Positions 60,770 through 64,000 of a stretch of 64,000 nucleotides of DNA are shown in pieces. Numbering within the stretch: position 1 is the stretch's first letter; the number at the start of each line of letters is the position of its first letter. Below the pieces are notes generated by a model, which was not told the DNA's origin, made no database searches, and worked only from the letters and a program-made list of their open reading frames with translations. Made by a program: the position numbers and the translations under genes. This stretch comes from Mycolicibacterium aromaticivorans JS19b1 = JCM 16368 (GTDB lineage: Bacteria > Actinomycetota > Actinomycetes > Mycobacteriales > Mycobacteriaceae): positions 4,216,001 through 4,280,000 of the forward strand of contig NZ_JALN02000001.1 of NCBI RefSeq assembly GCF_000559085.1. Reading direction: 5' to 3'.

Positions 60770-62037
60770 TGACGACATCGACCCAGTCTGGCGTCGTCCA
60801 GATCGCCCGGACCGGGTACGCGTCGCTGGACATTCCGCAGGAACCCGACTTCGACCGGATGCGCAGCGAAGTCGGCGCGCGGCTGCATGCCGCGATGGCC
60901 GATCAGGGCGTGGACGCACTGGTGCTACTGGGCAACGGCAACGTCATCTACGCGACCGGTATCAGCTGGCCGCTGGCGGACGCCGGGTTGTCGCATGTCG
61001 AACGGCCGGTGGCGGTGGTCCTGGCCGACGACGAGCACCCGCATCTGTTCCTGCCGTTCCGCGAGGGGGCGGCGATGGAGTCAGGCCTGCCCGATGACCA
61101 TCTGCATGGGCCGATCTACCTCGAATTCGACGAAGGGGTAGGGGAATTCGCGAAGATCCTCGCCGGATTGGTCCCGGCGGGCGCGACGGTCGCGACCGAT
61201 GAGTTGACCGGGGCGATGCGACGAGCGGGCGGGGCGCTGTTCCCCAGCGCGCCGGTGGACGCGGCCCCTGTGGTCGGTGCGGCGAAACTGGTCAAGACCG
61301 TCGACCAGATAGCTTGCGTCCGGCGTGCCTGCCAGATCACCGAACAGGCGGTCGCCGAGATTCACAAGTCTCTGGCGCCCGGTGCTCGCCAGATCGACCT
61401 GTCTGCCGAATTCGTCCGTCGCACTTTCGAACTCGGCGCGACCACGAACATGTTCGACTCGATCTGGCAGGTCATGCCCACATCGAAGGCGCAGGGAACC
61501 TGGACGACGACAGGCGATCTCGCCCTGCCGCTGTTGACGACCGAACGCGAACTGGCACAAGGCGACGTGTTGTGGACCGACGTGTCCATCTCCTACCACG
61601 GCTACTGCTCCGATCACGGACGCACCTGGATCGTCGGTCAGGAGCCGACCCGGGCACAGCAGCACCAGTTCGAGAGATGGAGCCGAATTGTCGACGGGGT
61701 GCTGGCGGTGACCAAGGCCGGCGCCACCTGTGGTGACCTCGGACGTGCGGCGATCGCCGCTGCCGGCGGGGAGAAGCCGTGGCTGCCGCATTTCTACCTC
61801 GGTCATGGGATCGGAACGAGTGCGGCCGAAATGCCAATGATCGGAACGGATCTCGGTCAGGATTGGGACGACAACTTTGTCTTTCCGGCCGGAATGTTGT
61901 TGGTGTTCGAGCCGGTGGTGTGGGAGGACGGCACTGGCGGCTACCGCGGCGAGGAGATCGTCGTGGTCACCGATGATGGCTGGATGCCGCTGACCGCCTA
62001 TCCATACGACCCGTACGAGGTACCCAATGGGAACTGA
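60769..62037 (+). CDS. M24-family metallopeptidase / Xaa-Pro-type hydrolase
   Basis: 422 residues. Creatinase-like N-terminal domain (RLHAAMADQGVDALVLLGNGNVIYATG), then a pita-bread catalytic domain with metal-ligand positions present: Asp in LWTDVS, Asp in YCSDHGRTW, His in LGHGIG, Glu in VFEPVVW and Glu in GYRGEEIVVV. It would hydrolyse a peptide-like or other C-N bond. ATG 60769 (or 60760) follows the tandem repeat. It overlaps the next M24-like gene by 11 bp, so the two are translated together. Confidence 0.88.
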   Translation: MTTSTQSGVVQIARTGYASLDIPQEPDFDRMRSEVGARLHAAMADQGVDALVLLGNGNVIYATGISWPLADAGLSHVERPVAVVLADDEHPHLFLPFREGAAMESGLPDDHLHGPIYLEFDEGVGEFAKILAGLVPAGATVATDELTGAMRRAGGALFPSAPVDAAPVVGAAKLVKTVDQIACVRRACQITEQAVAEIHKSLAPGARQIDLSAEFVRRTFELGATTNMFDSIWQVMPTSKAQGTWTTTGDLALPLLTTERELAQGDVLWTDVSISYHGYCSDHGRTWIVGQEPTRAQQHQFERWSRIVDGVLAVTKAGATCGDLGRAAIAAAGGEKPWLPHFYLGHGIGTSAAEMPMIGTDLGQDWDDNFVFPAGMLLVFEPVVWEDGTGGYRGEEIVVVTDDGWMPLTAYPYDPYEVPNGN

Positions 62038-63175
62038 GATCGAGGCTGATGCCCGGGCTCTGCGGCTCAGCCGTCGCGAGCGCGCACTGGCCCAGATGGA
62101 GGCCCACGACCTCGACGTGCTTGTGCTGGGTCGTCAGGCCAATGTCCGCTATATCTCCGGAGCCCCGCAGCTGTGGGTGGTCGGCACTCGCCCGTTCGGT
62201 CCGATCTGCGAATTCGTGCGCGCCACCGGCGAGATCCATCTCAACAGCACGTGGGATGAGGGTATCCCCGAGGAGATCCCGCACGAGAATCTGTATGGGT
62301 TCGCATGGAACCCGATGACATTGGTCGAGATACTGAAGAACATCAAGGGCGCCGACACCGCGCGTCGAGTCGGGACAGATGCCCTGACACCGACTTTCGC
62401 CAAACTGCTGCCGATGGCGTTCCCGAACGCGGAGCTGGTGGACGCCGAGCAGGCCATGCAGGCTGCCCGCCGCGTCAAGACTCCCGAGGAACTGCAGGTA
62501 TTGCGGCACGCGCTGGCGATCGCCGAGGAGGGTCTGGCCACGGGTGCGGCGGCGCTCGGAGCGGGGACCACCACGAAGGCCATCACCGCTGTGGTGTTGG
62601 AGGCTGAGGCCGCCGGTGGAGTGAGCACCCCGGCCACCCAAGACGCCGCCTGGGTGACGTCGAAGGAGCATCCGTGGCGACGCGCCGAGGGCGGTGATGC
62701 GATCCGCGAGGGCGACCTGGTGGTGTTGTCGGCCGGGGTGCTGGCCGACGGATATGTCGCCGAGGTGGCCCGTACGCTCTATGTCGGCGATCCGACCGAT
62801 GCCGTGCGCGCGCTCTACCGGCGCCGAGATGCCCTGTGGGACAGTTTGGTCGAGGCGTGCCGACCCGGCATGGCGACGAGCGCGTTGTTGGATGCCTACG
62901 CTCACGCCGGTGAGCGACTACCGGTCATGCCGGTGGCGCACGGCCTCGGCCTGGGCTTCGACCCGCCGGTCGTCTCGCCGCAGCTGCGGGCCACCGCCGA
63001 GGCTGAACTGTTGGAGGAAGGGATGGTGCTTGCCGTCGCCGCCCATGTCTGGCAGGAGTCGGTCGGCTCGGTGATCACGCGCGACGCTGTCTTGATCACC
63101 GCTGACGGGTGCGAGGTACTGACGTCTAGTCCGGCGTGGAGCGCCGCGGCGAGCGTCGCTACGAGCAATGGCTGA
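62027..63175 (+). CDS. M24-fold protein lacking the metal ligands
   Basis: 382 residues. The creatinase N-domain (LAQMEAHDLDVLVLGRQANVRYISG) and pita-bread fold are clear. The expected ligands are replaced: LVVLSAGV instead of an Asp strand, YVAEVARTL where Asp is expected, AVAAHVWQ instead of Glu, and GSVITRDAVLIT without the final Glu; only the HGLGLG His remains. It is either a metal-independent creatinase-like C-N hydrolase or a pseudoenzyme partner of the preceding M24 protein. The 11-bp overlap with that gene favours a complex. Confidence 0.82.
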   Translation: MGTEIEADARALRLSRRERALAQMEAHDLDVLVLGRQANVRYISGAPQLWVVGTRPFGPICEFVRATGEIHLNSTWDEGIPEEIPHENLYGFAWNPMTLVEILKNIKGADTARRVGTDALTPTFAKLLPMAFPNAELVDAEQAMQAARRVKTPEELQVLRHALAIAEEGLATGAAALGAGTTTKAITAVVLEAEAAGGVSTPATQDAAWVTSKEHPWRRAEGGDAIREGDLVVLSAGVLADGYVAEVARTLYVGDPTDAVRALYRRRDALWDSLVEACRPGMATSALLDAYAHAGERLPVMPVAHGLGLGFDPPVVSPQLRATAEAELLEEGMVLAVAAHVWQESVGSVITRDAVLITADGCEVLTSSPAWSAAASVATSNG

Positions 63176-64000
63176 GACGAAACGCCCGTCGGCCGAGGAG
63201 ATCATCCTCTACGACAAGGACCCGAAGACCAAGATCGCGACGATCACCTTCAACCGGCCCGAGTACCTCAATGCGCCGACCGCCGCGGCGCGCCTGCGGT
63301 ATTCGGACCTGCTGTACCAGGCCGGAGTGGACGACCAGGTCAAGGTCGTCGTCATCCGGGGCGTGGGGGAGGATCTCGGCAGCGGTGCCGACCTCCCCGA
63401 GTTCATGGAGTTGCAGAACGACGAGGACACCGGCCCCCGGCTCGGGGAGTTCCGGATCCCGCCCGGCACGGTCGAATACCCGCCGCAGGGAACATATCGC
63501 CGCGGCGCCTCGGTCGGCGCCTGGTACGCCAGCCCGCAGTCGGGTATCCGCACACTGCAGGACTTCAAGAAGATCTCGATCCTCGAAGTCAAGGGATATT
63601 GCTACGGCTGGCACTTCTACCAGGCCGCCGATGCTGACCTGGTGATCTCCAGCGACGACGCATTGTTCGGCCATCCGTCGTTCCGCTACTACGGCTGGGG
63701 CCCGCGGATGTGGTGGTGGACCCAGATGATGGGCATCCGCAAGTTCCAGGAGATGGTGTACACCGGCCGGCCGTTCACCGCCGCCGAGATGTACGAGTGC
63801 AACTTCCTCAACAGCGTGGTGTCGCGGGACGAACTCGAAGACGAGGTCAGTCGGTATGCATTGGCCTGCGCGCGAAACCGGCCCACCGACACCGTTTTTC
63901 AGCAGAAGATGTTCTTCGAGGTGTTCAAGCAGTTCCAGGGCGAGTACCTGGGCAGCCTGCTCGGCAGTACGTTCGAGTCGCTCGGTGGCGCGGCCGCACG
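63168..64000 (+). CDS. Enoyl-CoA hydratase/isomerase family protein (3' end outside window)
   Basis: 277 complete codons from ATG 63168 are open to the window end. The crotonase core is visible: IATITFNRPEYLNAPT, VVVIRGVGEDLGSGADLPEF, and VKGYCYGWHFYQAADADLVISSDDALFGHP. The insert between the oxyanion segments is longer than usual (EYPPQGTYRRGASVGAWYASPQSG), and an aromatic-rich stretch (RYYGWGPRMWWWTQM) is unusual for the family. The start overlaps the M24-like stop by 8 bp, so it belongs to the same operon. A CoA-ester step here implies that the hydrolysis product is activated elsewhere. Confidence 0.85.
   Translation, partial: MAETKRPSAEEIILYDKDPKTKIATITFNRPEYLNAPTAAARLRYSDLLYQAGVDDQVKVVVIRGVGEDLGSGADLPEFMELQNDEDTGPRLGEFRIPPGTVEYPPQGTYRRGASVGAWYASPQSGIRTLQDFKKISILEVKGYCYGWHFYQAADADLVISSDDALFGHPSFRYYGWGPRMWWWTQMMGIRKFQEMVYTGRPFTAAEMYECNFLNSVVSRDELEDEVSRYALACARNRPTDTVFQQKMFFEVFKQFQGEYLGSLLGSTFESLGGAAA

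Overview
The window is high-GC actinobacterial DNA, most likely from a Mycobacterium or Mycolicibacterium. The evidence is a complete yrbE-mce operon with a Mce-associated membrane protein, F420/luciferase-type oxidoreductases, a mycofactocin-type SDR, a DUF222/HNH (13E12-type) gene and several mycobacterium-style small secreted proteins. Almost everything codes for uptake or catabolism of lipids, steroid-like or aromatic compounds, amines and amides. I see no rRNA, tRNA, CRISPR array, transposase or phage gene.

Layout. 1-11113 (+): DUF35 partner (cut by the window edge), thiolase, yrbEA, yrbEB and mceA-F, tightly overlapped and probably one operon for an ABC-type lipid importer. 11122-14029: small exported proteins and a Mam protein. 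14072-19956: P450 and TetR, then thiolase, enoyl-CoA hydratase and acyl-CoA dehydrogenase. 19953-24791 (-): 13E12-type gene, then SnoaL-like, epimerase, SDR and APH-type kinase. 24874-30688 (+): TetR followed by an operon of TauD-type dioxygenase, LLM oxidoreductase, sulfotransferase, TIM-barrel protein and DUF1214-like protein, with leaderless-type promoters. 30697-34022: enoyl-CoA hydratase, acyl-CoA synthetase, and a DUF559 gene bracketed by two related palindromic repeats. 34016-45776: IclR-linked ring-degradation cluster with two 3-ketosteroid-dehydrogenase-like flavoproteins, MhpC/MhpA/MhpB-like enzymes, LLM protein, SDR, cyclase-type hydrolase and a second alpha/beta hydrolase. 45856-50073 (-): P450, mycofactocin-type SDR and molybdopterin oxidoreductase. 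50290-56352: xylulokinase, then alanine racemase, (R)-amine-transaminase-like enzyme, permease and LysR. 56529-64000 (+): SDR, TetR, [3Fe-4S] ferredoxin, P450, amidohydrolase, two M24-fold proteins (the second without metal ligands) and a truncated crotonase.

How it fits together. The Mce system would import a hydrophobic substrate. P450s, SDRs, flavoproteins and thiolase/crotonase/acyl-CoA dehydrogenase sets would oxidise side chains and rings. The Mhp-like set would open an aromatised ring by meta cleavage. Regulation looks local: there are five resident regulators (three TetR, one IclR, one LysR), and I found several unusual inverted repeats in the promoter regions. Two of these motifs occur more than once. 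Gene starts are often fused to the previous stop (ATGA, GTGA, TGATG). Two genes appear to lack a canonical start codon exactly where one is expected.
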